Shown: positions 16,086 to 25,699, counted from the first letter of the stretch. The stretch is 51,130 bases of DNA from SKVR01 sp964491395 (GCA_964491395.1 CAZBGI010000021.1:1-51130); one strand, 5' to 3'. A program made the numbers and translations. Notes: generated by a model from the sequence alone, not told the origin.

Positions 16086-19001
16086 TTAGTTTCCGTTGAT
16101 CAAGATAAAGCCGGCCCAGTCCAGGGTGAGCCATCCTTGTTTTTGCTTGTCAATTTTGGCGAGCCGCAGAGCCTCATCATAGTCATAGCCATCAAGAAGG
16201 AATTCATAAAAGGTTATCATAAACTCCCTGGTTTTCTGATCATGTACTTTCCAGAGCGATGCCACAACGTTGTTGGCTCCGGCAGTGATAAAACCTCTGG
16301 AGATACCCATCATTCCTTCTCCTTTATGAATCGCGCCATAACCGGATTTACAGGCACTCAAAACCACCAGGTCCGCATTGAGATCATAGATGGAAATTTC
16401 GCCAAGTTTCAGCAAGCCGGTAACCAGCGAATCCACCCTGTGCCTTGTCTCAATATGGTCATACAGGGCAAGACCGGATTTTTCCGGTTCGTGGTTATTG
16501 GAGAAACCATGGGTTGAAATATGAATAATGTCAAACCCTGGGGCGTGATTTTTGAAGTTCTTTCTGGTAGCCTGTTCACGTAAAAGGGTCTTGGTGTTGA
16601 TGCCTTTCGGAGAGAGCAGTCGTGTTAATGTTTCAGCTTCCTCCAGTGTAGCAGGAATGGGAGCCAGATACTCATCGTCCTGAATAATATCTCTGTATTC
16701 TTCCTGCTGTATTATTTGTGAAGCATAATAGTCGTTTTCAAGAGGTTGCCGGATGTCAAAAACCGGGGCCATGGCCAGGAATGATTTGAAACGTGGTTGC
16801 TCATTATAGATAGAGGTTCTGAATAAATGAGAGCTATAACGATAACTGATGGCCATGTTTTCAAGAAGAGATTGGTTTTTTATGAATAAAATGTCGAATG
16901 GAAGTGCGTGTAACTTTTCATCGGGCACCAGCACCAGGCGACTCTTGCTTTCTGTTTCAATTTCTTCAAAAAGGATTTGGCTCACCTCATTGGCCAGTTG
17001 ATTCATCCGGGGGTGGTTTCCCGTTTTTATATTACGGAAAAGGTTATTGGTGATATCCTCAAAATTTTCGGGTACCTCTCGTGCGAAGGCCTTAAATGAC
17101 TGGTCTGAAATGACGAAGGTGTGTACATATTTTTCGGTGAGGTAAAAGTCAATGACCATTTCATCCTCCCTGATCTTATCATTAACAGAGTCAAAGTCAG
17201 TGATAACGGCCATTTGCTGCATCACTTTTTGTGGCTCGACCGGATTGAGAATTCCCGCAACGAAAATATTTTTTTCCAGCATCAGAAGCTCTTTGTTCAG
17301 GGCTTCCCATTTTTTTGGGTTTTCCTCAGGAGAATTATCCAGAAGCAGGGCGTTGAGTTGTGCCCGGATAGCATTTTCTTCTTTGCTTTCCTTCAGCGAA
17401 CCACTTACCTCGTTGTATTGATTTCTGATGTTCTCGGTTTGCAGCAGGTAGGCCTTTGATCGTGTTACAAGCATGTAAGCATCCTGTTTCTGTGAAGAGC
17501 TGGCATTGAGCATTGTCATCCCATCCAGTAATTTGTTGGCATTGTTTTTAAACCTTGCTGAAAGTGCTGCCAGGGTTTCTGCATTGTTTACCACCGATGC
17601 ATGAAAATCTGTAATATGTGTCACCGCTTCAAAATGCTCCAGCATAGACTGAATCAGACTGCTGTTTTCATATTCCAGAGCCATTTGTCTGATGATGTCT
17701 ATTTTGAGGTACAAGGCTTCTTCCAGATTCAAATATTCTTTATCCGGGGTTATATGCTGGGTGAGATTGGGCAGGGAATACAAATCATCAGGAACTTCCA
17801 GCCCAAGAAATGAATAAACTGCTTCTTGACCCAATTGCAGGGCCCGTTCATGTTCTCCCATTCCGGAATAGGATTTCATGAGCTCCTGTATCGCATGTTG
17901 ATAGTAATAGGCATTTTGTTTCGAGTTCGTTTCTGCAAAAAACGAGTAGACTTCCTGATTCACTTCCAGAGCATCCTTAAATTTACCGGCAAAATTGAGG
18001 TTCTTCCCTTTCAGTCCCATGGTGCGGTACCAGTTGATGCTTTTACCGGCAAGCTCTCTCTCAAGAGTGGCCGAAGAGTCCAGATAAGCTATAGCCTGTG
18101 CGTAATTGCCCAGGTTGCCATGAGAAACCCCGGTATAATACAAGAAATTGCTTTCGAGTGATTTGTTCTGAGGGTTCTTTTCCCTTAACACATCCAACCC
18201 TCTGGTATAGTATTCCAGGGCGTGCTGATGGTTATCAGTAGCAGTGTAAGCTGATCCCAGGCTGATATAAAAGAAAGGATCGTTGAGATGGCGATCTACC
18301 TGGTACCGTTCTGCCAGAAAAAAGGCGTATTGAAGAAATTCAGTGCTGAGTCCCGGGTTATAAAACTTGATAATGTTTCCTGCTCCCAGGTAAGCATTAA
18401 CCATAAAAAACCAGTTTTCATTTTTCTCGGCATATTCAATCAAAGGGGTAAAATACTCAAAACCCTCCACAACTTTCCTAATCTGGAAAAAGGCTTGCAT
18501 CAGGTTATATTGTAAAACAGGAACCAAGGGATGGTTATCGTTGAAGGCCATAAGCACGTGGTATGCTTTCTGAAAGTTGGTGGCTATGTCTGGTGCATTT
18601 CGCGTGTACACACTGTTATAGGCCATCATAAAGTACCTGTGTACCCATGCTATGTTTAAGGTGTCGTTATGGTTGTGTTGAGAGAATATTTCTCCCGAAT
18701 TTTCCAGAATCTGTCTGCCCCTTGCCGGGTTTTTCGACATCATGCTGATGTAATCAGCTAATAGGGTTGTTACCATCAGGTTGGCTTCGGGCTCAATATC
18801 AGCGGTTAATCTTTCCAGAGAAACTTCAATAACAGAATCGGTTTTTTCAGCGTCAAAATCATTACTCTCAACCAGGAGCCAGGCCTCTTCCCAAAGTGAT
18901 GGGTCTGCATCAGCCGGAAAATAGGGTTTAAAAACAGGGTTCTGGGAAATGGCGACTGCAACAAATATCTGAAGCAGGAGTGTAAGTGTTAATCTAATCA
19001 T
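16086..19001 (-). CDS. Exported TPR-CHAT (caspase-like) protein
   Basis: Large protein of 971 aa with a signal peptide (hydrophobic residues 5-19, cleavage near AIS-Q). Helical TPR-type repeats occupy roughly residues 90-480; one clear unit reads NHQHALEYYTRGLDVLREKN. A coiled helical segment follows to about 600. The C-terminal 300 residues are a CHAT domain, a clan CD caspase-like fold. The His motif HISTHG places the likely catalytic His at 831, and the Cys motif DLVVLSACKSG places the nucleophile at Cys884, so the dyad is intact. The following GISRGFITAGANNVVASLW and the C-terminal WAGFILIN are standard CHAT features. Export of a CHAT protein beside a sigma/anti-sigma pair suggests envelope signalling by proteolysis (inference). 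Substrate unknown. Confidence 0.88.
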   Translation of the reverse strand: MIRLTLTLLLQIFVAVAISQNPVFKPYFPADADPSLWEEAWLLVESNDFDAEKTDSVIEVSLERLTADIEPEANLMVTTLLADYISMMSKNPARGRQILENSGEIFSQHNHNDTLNIAWVHRYFMMAYNSVYTRNAPDIATNFQKAYHVLMAFNDNHPLVPVLQYNLMQAFFQIRKVVEGFEYFTPLIEYAEKNENWFFMVNAYLGAGNIIKFYNPGLSTEFLQYAFFLAERYQVDRHLNDPFFYISLGSAYTATDNHQHALEYYTRGLDVLREKNPQNKSLESNFLYYTGVSHGNLGNYAQAIAYLDSSATLERELAGKSINWYRTMGLKGKNLNFAGKFKDALEVNQEVYSFFAETNSKQNAYYYQHAIQELMKSYSGMGEHERALQLGQEAVYSFLGLEVPDDLYSLPNLTQHITPDKEYLNLEEALYLKIDIIRQMALEYENSSLIQSMLEHFEAVTHITDFHASVVNNAETLAALSARFKNNANKLLDGMTMLNASSSQKQDAYMLVTRSKAYLLQTENIRNQYNEVSGSLKESKEENAIRAQLNALLLDNSPEENPKKWEALNKELLMLEKNIFVAGILNPVEPQKVMQQMAVITDFDSVNDKIREDEMVIDFYLTEKYVHTFVISDQSFKAFAREVPENFEDITNNLFRNIKTGNHPRMNQLANEVSQILFEEIETESKSRLVLVPDEKLHALPFDILFIKNQSLLENMAISYRYSSHLFRTSIYNEQPRFKSFLAMAPVFDIRQPLENDYYASQIIQQEEYRDIIQDDEYLAPIPATLEEAETLTRLLSPKGINTKTLLREQATRKNFKNHAPGFDIIHISTHGFSNNHEPEKSGLALYDHIETRHRVDSLVTGLLKLGEISIYDLNADLVVLSACKSGYGAIHKGEGMMGISRGFITAGANNVVASLWKVHDQKTREFMITFYEFLLDGYDYDEALRLAKIDKQKQGWLTLDWAGFILINGN

Positions 19002-19117
19002 AGAGGATTTTACTAAGTGGCTATTGTTCTTTAATGGAGTGATGAAATTCTTCGTAGTATGGCGATTTTAACGGGCTACGTAACATTTCAGTTTTAGATA
19101 TGAGAAATCGGATTTGA

Positions 19118-19594
19118 CTAGTAGGGTTTTTTCATTTCTATGTCCATCCAAAGCTGAAAGGGAGAAAAGAAATCGTCGGGTTTGATGTTTAGTGCGGGTA
19201 TTTTTCTTTCCGGAATGGGCAAACTGATTTCTTTATAGATGTAGGAATCATCGAATCCAGCTTTGGAAGCATCCGTGTTTTCGGCAGCAAACACAATCAT
19301 TTTAGGTCTTGCCCAGTAAATGGCTCCCAGGCACATAGGGCAGGGCTCACAACTAGCATAGATAATACAGTCGTGAAGTTGATAATCCCCTAAATTTTTG
19401 CAGGCATCACGAATAGCCACTATTTCGGCGTGGGCCGTAGGATCGTTGGATGAGGTTACCTGGTTTGCCCCACGACCAATAATTTCACCATTTTTTACCA
19501 CCAGGGCTCCAAAGGGTCCTCCTTTGCCTGTGGGCACATTCTCCCTGGCAAGCCTCACAGCTTCTTTGATAAATTTCTCGTGTTCGTGCATCAT
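19118..19594 (-). CDS. guaD: Guanine deaminase (cytidine-deaminase fold)
   Basis: Hydrolyses guanine to xanthine plus ammonia in purine catabolism and salvage (EC 3.5.4.3). At 158 aa it closely matches the Bacillus GuaD type, not TadA: GGPFGALVVKNG near 25-36, zinc and catalytic motif H55-A-E57 (PTAHAE), zinc ligands C85 and C88 (CEPCPMC), AIYWARP, and the C-terminal AGFDDSYIYKEI and FSPFQLW stretches that mark guanine deaminase. Two adjacent ATG codons (19594 and 19591) are possible starts. It stands alone between the CHAT gene and the divergent dGTPase gene. A TAACTTAG element just upstream is one mismatch from a -7 box. Confidence 0.93.
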   Translation of the reverse strand: MMHEHEKFIKEAVRLARENVPTGKGGPFGALVVKNGEIIGRGANQVTSSNDPTAHAEIVAIRDACKNLGDYQLHDCIIYASCEPCPMCLGAIYWARPKMIVFAAENTDASKAGFDDSYIYKEISLPIPERKIPALNIKPDDFFSPFQLWMDIEMKKPY

Positions 19595-20034
19595 TGCTGT
19601 TGGATTTTTACAGCGCTAAGTTACATAATCCTCCCGTATTGAAGGGGCATAGAAGCATAAATAATGGGCGGATATGATTCATTGCTGTGCTTCTTCTCAA
19701 GGGATTTGTAAGCGTAGTAACTACAGGTATCTGAAAAAACAAGTATAATGCCGGTTCAGGAGGTTGTGGGGGATTTCAGGATAGCAGACCTATCGGCGTT
19801 TTTGAACCCATAAATTATTAACAACCAAATGACTTCGTTGGTGATTCTGTGAATATGTATGGTCAGATTACCACCGTCTCCTGCCTCCTGTCTGCCCACT
19901 CTTGCCTTCCTGTTCCCAAACAGCTGCTCCCAAACATTTTATGCTCCACTTACTATTTCTTCATTACTTTTGCTTTTGATTTGTTGCCTCTGCAGGTAGC
20001 GCATGTTATAATAATTTAAACAGCAGATAATAAT
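19595..20034. other. 440-bp intergenic region between divergent guaD and dgt
   Basis: No convincing gene on either strand. It must contain promoters for both divergent genes. On the plus strand TACTTTTG (19965-19972) matches TAnnTTTG and lies about 60 nt before the dGTPase ATG, though a matching -33 element is weak. A pyrimidine-rich stretch (19880-19940) has no recognised structure. Confidence 0.45.
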
Positions 20035-21360
20035 ATGAACTGGAAATCTCTTTTGTCACCGGTCAGGTACGGACAATCCTCAAAAGGGGATAAAAACCTG
20101 GATGATATTCGCAGTGAGTTTCAGCGCGATTATGACCGGATTATATTTTCGTCTCCTTTTCGCAGGTTGCAAAATAAGACGCAGGTATTTCCATTGCCTG
20201 GAAGTGTTTTTGTCCATAACCGGCTTACCCATAGTCTGGAGGTTGCAAGTGTAGGTCGTTCCTTAGGCAATCTGGCATATGCCCGTATACAGGATCGTTT
20301 GGATGAGACGGAAAGGCACCTTGTGCGCGAGATTGAGACCGTGGTGGCCACAGCGTGTCTTGCCCATGATTTGGGTAATCCCCCATTTGGACACAGCGGG
20401 GAGAAAGCCATTTCGCACTTTTTCTCTCAGGGTAGGGGAAAAGCTCTACAATCACAAATTGCTCCCGCACAATATGCCGATCTGGTAACTTTTGAAGGTA
20501 ACGCCAACCTGATCCGCCTGCTTACTCATCAGTTTCAGGGTAGGAGGGAAGGGGGCTATGCCCTTACTTTTGCTTCCCTTGGCACCATGGTAAAGTATCC
20601 ATGGGATTCTACCGCTGCAGGAAAGAAAAAGAAATTTGGTTTTTTCCAGACAGAACAGGATGCTTTCCGGCAAATCATGGACCAATTACAAATTCCCACC
20701 CTGCAGAATGATGTTGAACGATATGCCCGCCATCCGCTGGTTTATCTCATGGAGGCGGCAGATGATATTTGTTATCAGGTGATGGATCTGGAAGATGCCC
20801 AGAAACTGCACATCATGGGTCGGGAAGAAGTGCAACAATTGTTTATGCAGTTTTTTGCCGGAGACGAGGATCGCATCCGAAAAATTGAGATTACCCTGCA
20901 ACAGGTAACCGATCCCAACGAGCAGATTGCTTTTTTGCGTGCCCTGGTTATTGGTAAGCTTACCCATGCTGCATCAGAAGTGTTTGCCTTGCATTATGAT
21001 GCTATTATGAACGGAACGTTTTCCGGGAAGTTGCTCGATCAACTGGACGCCTCCCTTGCTTCTGCTATGAGAGCTTGCGAGGAGGTATCTCTCAGCAGGG
21101 TATATCGCCATCCTTCGGTGGTGAAAATTGAAATATCGGGTTACAATGTGCTGGGTGCACTTCTGGAAGAGTTTTTCCAGGCCATGATGCTGGAAGAAAA
21201 TGATTATGCGAAAAAGATTCTCTCCTTAATGCCTTTGCAGTATCATCCTTCGCAATCCGACCCGTACCTTAAAGCCCGTGCAGTAGTGGATTTTGTATCC
21301 GGCATGACCGATGTGTATGCTGTGGATTTGTATAAGCAGATCAAAGGGGTTGAATTGTAA
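20035..21360 (+). CDS. dgt: dGTP triphosphohydrolase-like HD-domain protein
   Basis: Hydrolyses dGTP, or dNTPs generally, to nucleoside and triphosphate (EC 3.1.5.1 family), adjusting deoxynucleotide pools. At 441 aa it is typical of the dGTPase family. N-terminal motifs: DYDRIIFSSPFRRLQNKTQVFP near residues 32-53; HD-domain ligands H66 (NRLTHSLEV) and H111-D112 (CLAHDLGNPPFGHSGE). A later PLVYLMEAADDICYQVMDLED segment carries the last metal Asp. It is a single-gene plus-strand unit next to guaD. Many homologues are allosteric with broad dNTP specificity, so strict dGTP preference is not shown. Confidence 0.95.
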   Translation: MNWKSLLSPVRYGQSSKGDKNLDDIRSEFQRDYDRIIFSSPFRRLQNKTQVFPLPGSVFVHNRLTHSLEVASVGRSLGNLAYARIQDRLDETERHLVREIETVVATACLAHDLGNPPFGHSGEKAISHFFSQGRGKALQSQIAPAQYADLVTFEGNANLIRLLTHQFQGRREGGYALTFASLGTMVKYPWDSTAAGKKKKFGFFQTEQDAFRQIMDQLQIPTLQNDVERYARHPLVYLMEAADDICYQVMDLEDAQKLHIMGREEVQQLFMQFFAGDEDRIRKIEITLQQVTDPNEQIAFLRALVIGKLTHAASEVFALHYDAIMNGTFSGKLLDQLDASLASAMRACEEVSLSRVYRHPSVVKIEISGYNVLGALLEEFFQAMMLEENDYAKKILSLMPLQYHPSQSDPYLKARAVVDFVSGMTDVYAVDLYKQIKGVEL

Positions 21361-21388
21361 GCCAAAAAACACTTAAAACATACAGTTG

Positions 21389-22369
21389 TCAGAAAAACAC
21401 CCAGTGGAAAACAAATCCATTTTGACTGTTGTATTCAAGGGCTGGAGAGGGGAACTTGATAAAATTAAGGGTGGTGAAGACCTGATGTAAGATAGGAGAA
21501 CGGGTGGGAATACGCGAATAATCAATGTCAGGAGCCAGGTAAAACTGGCGATAGGGAGTGAGCTGAGGCAGTTCGACCTGGTTATGAAATGCCGGATTCG
21601 ATTTGCTCCCCAGCATGTTGTTGGCGCCGTATCCGAGGGCAATGTTCAGCCATGGGGGAACTGGTAATCTTGCGGCAGTAAGAGACCCGATGTTAAAAGA
21701 TAACCAATAGGTTTGACCATTGTAATCTTTGAGCATGTTTTCCGGCAGGTTTTTTCCCAACAGGTCCGGGCGATATTTTTCAAGTCCGCTTCTTGAAAAA
21801 GAGTATTTTGCTGAGATTTTTTGCTCGTGCCACATCTTTTGTTGTGCATAGAAACTCACAGAACCCAATGTATTGGCAGCGATGTCGGACCATGAGGCAC
21901 CCCATTCCCGCGAAAAACCATCCAGAATCTCGATGGTGGTTAGGAAAGCACTGCCCGAAACGCTTCCCCAAAAAGCAGCAGCATTATCATCAAGGCCTGT
22001 CCGGCGAAAACTGCGATAGCTAAGCTTGCTCAACTGGTTAGCCGTTATTGCATGACCCATCTTGTCCATTTGTTTCCAGTGGCGCGAATCATCATAAAAA
22101 TGAAAGGATGAACGTGGGAAGTCTTTGTACCAAAGTTGGTTGAGTGCCACTAGGGTGCCTGCGAATCCTGCTATGTGAGCTGACCCGGTAAACCACAACC
22201 GGCTGTATTTTACCCCGTTATCATCAATGTATTGTTTCTCAGGTAATATTGAGTCGGAGGGTGAATGCCCTGTGGCAAGTTGGCTGGATAGGATCAACAA
22301 GAACAGAACTACCGGAAATCTCCCAAATAAGGAAGCAAAACGGTTGATATGAGATGTTTTCTGTTCCAT
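21389..22369 (-). CDS. DUF2279 family exported or membrane protein
   Basis: Protein of 326 aa with an N-terminal signal or anchor (VVLFLLILSSQLATG, about 20-35). It belongs by pattern to the DUF2279/YfiM group: the segment WKQMDKMGHAITANQLSKLSY (about 98-118) and a glycine-rich stretch with GASWSDIAANTLGS are its conserved parts. Further hydrophobic segments suggest envelope association. The function of this family is not known to me. It lies 114 nt below the phosphohexomutase gene on the same strand and converges with dgt. Confidence 0.75.
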   Translation of the reverse strand: MEQKTSHINRFASLFGRFPVVLFLLILSSQLATGHSPSDSILPEKQYIDDNGVKYSRLWFTGSAHIAGFAGTLVALNQLWYKDFPRSSFHFYDDSRHWKQMDKMGHAITANQLSKLSYRSFRRTGLDDNAAAFWGSVSGSAFLTTIEILDGFSREWGASWSDIAANTLGSVSFYAQQKMWHEQKISAKYSFSRSGLEKYRPDLLGKNLPENMLKDYNGQTYWLSFNIGSLTAARLPVPPWLNIALGYGANNMLGSKSNPAFHNQVELPQLTPYRQFYLAPDIDYSRIPTRSPILHQVFTTLNFIKFPSPALEYNSQNGFVFHWVFF

Positions 22370-22483
22370 AGGTTAGATGGTAATTCTCTCCTGTTCAGGC
22401 TTTGCTGAAAAAGACTCATTCGGCTGGTAAAACACTGCAGGATTAGGCCGTACAACAAAACCTTCCGGGTTCTGGCCTTCCCA

Positions 22484-23893
22484 TTACTGGATGTTCATAA
22501 TCGTATCATACCCGGTTTTTAAAATTTCCAGCGCTTTTTCCTTCGTAGAAGATTCGGCGTATGTACGCAGCACAGGCTCTGTTCCTGATGGGCGAATCAT
22601 GAGCCATTCGTGATTGTTAAAGTAGTATTTAAATCCATCGAGGGTTTCAACCCGTTCTACTTTGTAGGGTCCGAAGGCTTCATAAACTCCCTTTTCACAG
22701 TTTCTTACAATGCGATCTTTATCTTCTTGCGAGAGTTTCAGATCGCTTCGTTCGAAGGCAAAAGCACCGGTAATGGTATAAATTTCCTGTATTAGTTCTC
22801 TGAGAGATTTGCCGGTTTTTACCATGGCTTCCCAAATAAGCAAGCCATTGTATATCCCGTCTCGTTCGGGGACATGCCCTTTCACAGCGATTCCTCCTGA
22901 TTCTTCTCCCCCCATGAGAATATCCTCATTGAGCATGAGGCTGCAGATATGTTTGAAGCCGATTTTCACTACCTCCAGGGGTAGGTTGTAGGCTTCACAC
23001 AACTTACCGATTTTTACTGTAGAAGAAAAGCCGGTAGCAACCTTCCCCGACAGGTTTTTATATTTATGCAGATAATGGATCAATAACAGCATGGTGTGGT
23101 GCGAATCTACATAATTTCCTTTATGATCAAACAAGGCAATGCGATCGGCATCTCCATCCACGGCCAATCCACAATCAATATTTTCAGAAAGTTTGATTAC
23201 TTCAGCAAATTCCTGCAGATTTCTCAACAGGGGTTCAGGAGATATTCCATCAAAAAGGGGTTGTCTTTCGCAGTGCAACAGGGTGATATCAGGGAAAAGT
23301 CGTCGCATGATATTTTGCCCACTGCCATACATCGCATCGAAGGCAAATTCCAGGTCCGAATTGCGGATGGCATCCAAATCGAATTTCTCTTCCAGATAAT
23401 TGCAATAGTAGGTTTCCAGGTCAACCTTTTCCACTAATTGAGTTTTGACCAGATTGTCGAGACTGATGGCATCCAAATCGTGGGGGTTGGTTTCAGGAAT
23501 GAGCTCCTCCACCTGTCTGATTTCTTCTTCCATCAAAGGGCCCCCATAGCTTCCTTTAAGTTTATATCCGTTGTATTCGGGAGGATTATGGCTTGCAGTG
23601 ATAACAATACCCAGGTCAGCATTGTAATGCAAAGGGCCCATGGAAATCATTGGGGTTGAAGCAATGGTGTTGGCCATATATACTTTAATATTGTTTGCTG
23701 CCATCACCTTTGCCACCACTTCGGTAAAGAGTTCACCATTAAATCTGCAATCGTGGCCAATTACTACCGAGGGGTTTTTATTTTTTTCCAGCAGCCAGTT
23801 GGCGGTTCCTTGTGCCAGGCGGGCTACATTGTCAAAAGTATAATCTTTAGCTATTACCGCTCTCCAACCGTCGGTACCGAATTTTATCTTCAT
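22484..23893 (-). CDS. Phosphohexomutase (phosphoglucomutase/phosphomannomutase family)
   Basis: Transfers phosphate between C1 and C6 of hexose phosphates, feeding cell-wall and polysaccharide precursors. It has 469 aa and all four domain signatures of the alpha-D-phosphohexomutase family: catalytic phosphoserine loop TASHNPP (99-105, Ser101), metal loop DGDADR (246-251), sugar loop GGEESGG (328-334) and phosphate-binding RPSGTEP (434-440). The sequence cannot separate glucose, mannose or glucosamine specificity; the GEESGG loop fits a PGM/PMM-type enzyme. It is 36 nt downstream of mltG in the same orientation, suggesting co-transcription with cell-wall genes. Confidence 0.92.
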   Translation of the reverse strand: MKIKFGTDGWRAVIAKDYTFDNVARLAQGTANWLLEKNKNPSVVIGHDCRFNGELFTEVVAKVMAANNIKVYMANTIASTPMISMGPLHYNADLGIVITASHNPPEYNGYKLKGSYGGPLMEEEIRQVEELIPETNPHDLDAISLDNLVKTQLVEKVDLETYYCNYLEEKFDLDAIRNSDLEFAFDAMYGSGQNIMRRLFPDITLLHCERQPLFDGISPEPLLRNLQEFAEVIKLSENIDCGLAVDGDADRIALFDHKGNYVDSHHTMLLLIHYLHKYKNLSGKVATGFSSTVKIGKLCEAYNLPLEVVKIGFKHICSLMLNEDILMGGEESGGIAVKGHVPERDGIYNGLLIWEAMVKTGKSLRELIQEIYTITGAFAFERSDLKLSQEDKDRIVRNCEKGVYEAFGPYKVERVETLDGFKYYFNNHEWLMIRPSGTEPVLRTYAESSTKEKALEILKTGYDTIMNIQ

Positions 23894-23929
23894 TATTACA
23901 CTGGGTATTTTGGATTATTAGATGGATGA

Positions 23930-25003
23930 TTATCTCATGATTCGTCTTTGATTAAGCGCATTCTGGTATTTGCGCGCATTGGCTATGTGCTGGCTGTAGG
24001 TGCGGGCAAAAGCATGGTAGCCGGATAAATCGTCTTTGGCGCAAAAGTAAAGGTATTCGTGATTTTCATGATTCAGTACACCATCAATTACCCGGGGTTC
24101 GGGCAATGCAATAGGCCCCGGAGGTAATCCTGCATATTTATAAGTGTTGTAGGGTGAATCAATTTCCAGATGACGGTTGAGTACGCGTCGGATGGAGTAA
24201 TCTCCCACGGCGAAAATAATGGTAGGATCTGCTTGCAAACGCATGTTGCGTTTGAGGCGGTTGATGTAAACCCCTGCTACTTTTGGCAATTCGTCGGGTT
24301 GACTGGTTTCCAGCTGCACGATTGAGGCCAGGGTGCCTACTTCTTCGGGCGTAAGATTGATTTGTTGCGCCTTTGCCCTACGTTGTTCATTCCAGAAAGT
24401 ATTGTATTCCCGATACATGCGCGCTAACAACTCTTTGGCAGAAGTATTCCAGAAAAACTCATAGGTATTAGGGATAAACATTAGCTTTGAAGTTTCCGGA
24501 ATCATATTGAATTGCTCCAGGTAGTCCGCATTGTTAAGCAAAGAGATAATCGCAGTGGAATCGGCCTCAATCTGTCGGGCGATATTTCCCGCTAGTTCTT
24601 CCTTCAGCCTGATATTATTGAAAGTAATCATTACAGGATCCTGTTGCCCTGATCGCAGCAGATTTATCAACTCGTTGTTGCCCATTTCTTCATGAATAAG
24701 ATAACGTCCCGGATGGATATTGTTGCGGTAGTTTTTCTTCTCAGCCAACCATTCAAAGGTATTGGTATTGATAATCATTCCGTTTTCATACAGTATGGCC
24801 TTTACATCATCAAAATTGCTCCCCGTGGGAATAAAAATGTGGGTGGTTTTCCGTTCCCCCAGGAAAATATTGGGCTGATAAATAGCGTGATATAAACGCC
24901 AGGCAGCAATACCTCCGCTAATCATCACAATAATAAATAAGGATAGGAGAACCTTTAGCCAGAAAGGAGTGCTTTTATTCTTTTTTCTTCTTTTTTTCGC
25001 CAT
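23930..25003 (-). CDS. mltG: Endolytic murein transglycosylase MltG
   Basis: Inner-membrane lytic transglycosylase that cleaves nascent peptidoglycan strands and ends glycan elongation. It has 357 aa: a very basic cytoplasmic tail (KKRRKKNK), a membrane span at about 15-38, a LysM-like N-terminal part and the YceG catalytic domain. Catalytic Glu is E232 in ASIVQLET, aligning with E. coli Glu218; the neighbouring motif MRLQADPTIIFAVG and the loop NTYKYAGLPPGPIALP are intact. It lies between a GNAT acetyltransferase and a phosphohexomutase, with dapF two genes upstream, a peptidoglycan-oriented neighbourhood. Confidence 0.95.
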   Translation of the reverse strand: MAKKRRKKNKSTPFWLKVLLSLFIIVMISGGIAAWRLYHAIYQPNIFLGERKTTHIFIPTGSNFDDVKAILYENGMIINTNTFEWLAEKKNYRNNIHPGRYLIHEEMGNNELINLLRSGQQDPVMITFNNIRLKEELAGNIARQIEADSTAIISLLNNADYLEQFNMIPETSKLMFIPNTYEFFWNTSAKELLARMYREYNTFWNEQRRAKAQQINLTPEEVGTLASIVQLETSQPDELPKVAGVYINRLKRNMRLQADPTIIFAVGDYSIRRVLNRHLEIDSPYNTYKYAGLPPGPIALPEPRVIDGVLNHENHEYLYFCAKDDLSGYHAFARTYSQHIANARKYQNALNQRRIMR

Positions 25004-25177
25004 GTTTTAATAACAAATGTCTTTTTTAGTGAGCCTGGATTTGCGAGTCCAGAGATAACTAAGAATAAATGGATAATTTCTTTGTTTTGTTGATTCTTTC
25101 TTTTCAGGAATGTCAGTCCTGAAGTTTTTGATTAATGAGATTTAGCCTTGGCCTGTCAGGGGTTTTTGTTGCAAAAT

Positions 25178-25699
25178 TCAAAACAACAACTGGAAAAAGT
25201 ACTCATCCTCCCATTGCTGCTCTGTTGTCAGGAGCCATTCTTTTTTGCAACCTGCTTCTGTAAACCCTTTCTTTTTAAACAGTTCCATGCTTTTGGTATT
25301 ATTGGCAGCGATATTGCAAAAAAGCTGGTGAAGGGAGAGTACATTCTTTGCATAATTGATTATAATATCCAGCGTTTCATCAGCATATCCTTTTTTTCTA
25401 TATTCTTTGGCAATGAGGATTCCAATGCCTGCTCTTCTGTTTTTAGGGTCAAATTCAAACAAGTCCACACATCCGATGGTTTCTCCTGTTTTGTTATTGA
25501 TCATCAGCCTGAGCTGCTTTTCAGTATAAATGTCACAGTGAGAGTTGATGATGTATTGTTCAAGATAGAATCTTGAAAAGGGGGTTTGTGTGTTGCTGTA
25601 AATCCATGTTTCTGTGTCATTTTCCCATTCATACATAAGGTCAATGTCAGTTGGCTCCATGGCCCTTAATTTCAGCGTCTTTCCGTTGAGAGGTTGCAT
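25178..25699 (-). CDS. GNAT-family N-acetyltransferase (SpeG/RimJ-like)
   Basis: Acetyl-CoA-dependent acetyltransferase of 173 aa. The N-terminal LKLRAMEPTDIDLMYEWEND is the start of the RimJ/SpeG subgroup. Motif A appears as RRAGIGILIAKEYRKKGYADETL (about 88-110), with the acetyl-CoA pyrophosphate loop modified to EYRKKGYA. Motif B appears as NNTKSMELFKKKGF. The substrate could be a polyamine, a protein N-terminus or an amino sugar; the sequence does not decide. It lies 75 nt after dapF and 174 nt before mltG on the same strand. Confidence 0.88.
   Translation of the reverse strand: MQPLNGKTLKLRAMEPTDIDLMYEWENDTETWIYSNTQTPFSRFYLEQYIINSHCDIYTEKQLRLMINNKTGETIGCVDLFEFDPKNRRAGIGILIAKEYRKKGYADETLDIIINYAKNVLSLHQLFCNIAANNTKSMELFKKKGFTEAGCKKEWLLTTEQQWEDEYFFQLLF

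Noticed and set aside
19118..19594. TadA (tRNA adenosine deaminase) instead of guanine deaminase
   Set aside because: The C-terminal AGFDDSYIYKEI and FSPFQLW segments are those of GuaD; TadA has a different, basic C-terminus.
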